From Viridibacterium silvisoli (GTDB lineage Bacteria > Pseudomonadota > Gammaproteobacteria > Burkholderiales > Rhodocyclaceae): DNA of 64,000 nt. The stretch is taken from NCBI RefSeq assembly GCF_036017035.1, contig NZ_JAYXHS010000001.1, positions 62,001-126,000 on the forward strand, given 5' to 3'. The notes under the pieces were generated by a model that was given only the letters and a program-made list of their open reading frames with translations, did not search any database and was not told the DNA's origin. Position numbers and translations under genes: made by a program. Shown here one piece after another: positions 63,727 through 64,000 of the stretch (the first letter of the stretch is position 1; each line of letters starts with the position of its first letter).

Positions 63727-64000
63727 TCAGGTAGCGACCCTGCGCCAAAACAAGAGCGGCAAACGCAGGATTGCTCCCACAGCCAGGCGACTGTACATCC
63801 AGGTCAGCAAGACATTGTCACGCAGGTAATTGAAGTGCGAGACGCCGCCCTCATCGGCCCGCAGGTACTTCACCGGCGCAGCAATATTGAACGGCTTCAC
63901 GCCGCGCCAGCACAGGCGTACAGCAGCTTCCGGATCGAAATCGAAGCGCCGCATCCAGCGCTTGCCGTGCATGACATCTGCAAGTTGCGCAACGGGATAG
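63727..64000 (-). CDS. Glycosyltransferase family 2 protein, C-terminal part (5' end beyond window)
   Basis: About 91 C-terminal residues of a minus-strand gene that enters from the right edge; the frame remains open to base 64000. YPVAQLADVMHGKRWMRRFD followed by FDPEAAVRLCWRGVKPFN and DEGGVSHFNYLRDNVLLTW match the C-terminal half of polyprenyl-phosphate-type family 2 glycosyltransferases. Such enzymes are often found inside aryl polyene clusters. The short ATG-initiated frame from 63972 is only the tail of this gene. Its direction opposes the rest of the cluster. Confidence 0.75.
   Translation of the reverse strand, partial: YPVAQLADVMHGKRWMRRFDFDPEAAVRLCWRGVKPFNIAAPVKYLRADEGGVSHFNYLRDNVLLTWMYSRLAVGAILRLPLLFWRRVAT

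Overview
The window is GC-rich bacterial chromosome from a betaproteobacterium, most likely Rhodocyclales or a close relative. This rests on the gene order tRNA-Gly/tRNA-Thr/tuf/tRNA-Trp/secE/nusG/rplKAJL/rpoBC, on a PhaM-type polyhydroxybutyrate granule protein, on a two-gene cyanophycin synthetase locus, and on protein sequences that look betaproteobacterial throughout. The genus is not determined. One 86-base run of N lies at 13454-13539. I see no transposons, prophage genes or CRISPR arrays.

Layout. 1-13583 (minus strand): the transcription/translation super-operon, running from a consensus-like promoter at 13555-13583 through the N run (where a tRNA-Tyr is expected), tRNA-Gly, tRNA-Thr, tuf, tRNA-Trp, secE, nusG, rplK, rplA, rplJ, rplL and rpoB to rpoC, which is cut by the window edge. 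13.7-15.3 kb: a membrane-anchored methyltransferase and an orphan ParA-like ATPase. 15.3-21.3 kb: a sensory module with a NarL-type regulator facing a TonB-dependent receptor, an orphan periplasmic binding protein and a hybrid histidine kinase. 21.4-24.4 kb: PhaM, a FIST-domain protein and a phosphomannomutase/phosphoglucomutase. 24.5-30.2 kb: isocitrate lyase, clpA/clpS, a cold-shock protein and RluE.

30.2-38.6 kb is a cyanophycin (multi-L-arginyl-poly-L-aspartate) locus. A GNAT acetyltransferase, CphA and a second CphA-like protein with a broken Mur-ligase P-loop lie on the minus strand. A half-size ABC exporter with a zinc ribbon and a DUF1854 protein lie divergently on the plus strand. 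A 7-2-7 palindrome sits between the two arms. 38.6-50.3 kb is mixed housekeeping and accessory: a DUF192 protein, a secreted pectate lyase with a 70-residue serine linker, a K+ channel, RhlE, RlmM, an orphan UgpB-like binding protein with UgpQ, an iron-uptake pair (cupredoxin plus FTR1 permease) under an apparent Fur-controlled promoter, PurU and ThrH.

52.0-64.0 kb is an aryl-polyene-type type II fatty-acid/polyketide cluster. In order it holds a PAP2 phosphatase (membership uncertain), acyl carrier protein, membrane protein, acyl-ACP ligase, FabZ-like dehydratase, LpxL-like acyltransferase, LolA-like carrier, MMPL exporter, lipoprotein-like hydrolase, ketosynthase, chain-length-factor-like protein, second dehydratase and ketoreductase, most joined by start/stop overlaps. 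The C-terminal end of a convergent glycosyltransferase ends the window. No ammonia-lyase, second ketosynthase or second carrier protein is visible, so the cluster probably continues beyond the right edge.

The most interesting places are the two-armed cyanophycin locus with its degenerate synthetase and uncharacterised ABC/DUF1854 pair, the receptor/binding-protein/kinase/regulator module, and the aryl-polyene cluster with its embedded hydrolase and its apparently Cys-retaining chain-length factor.
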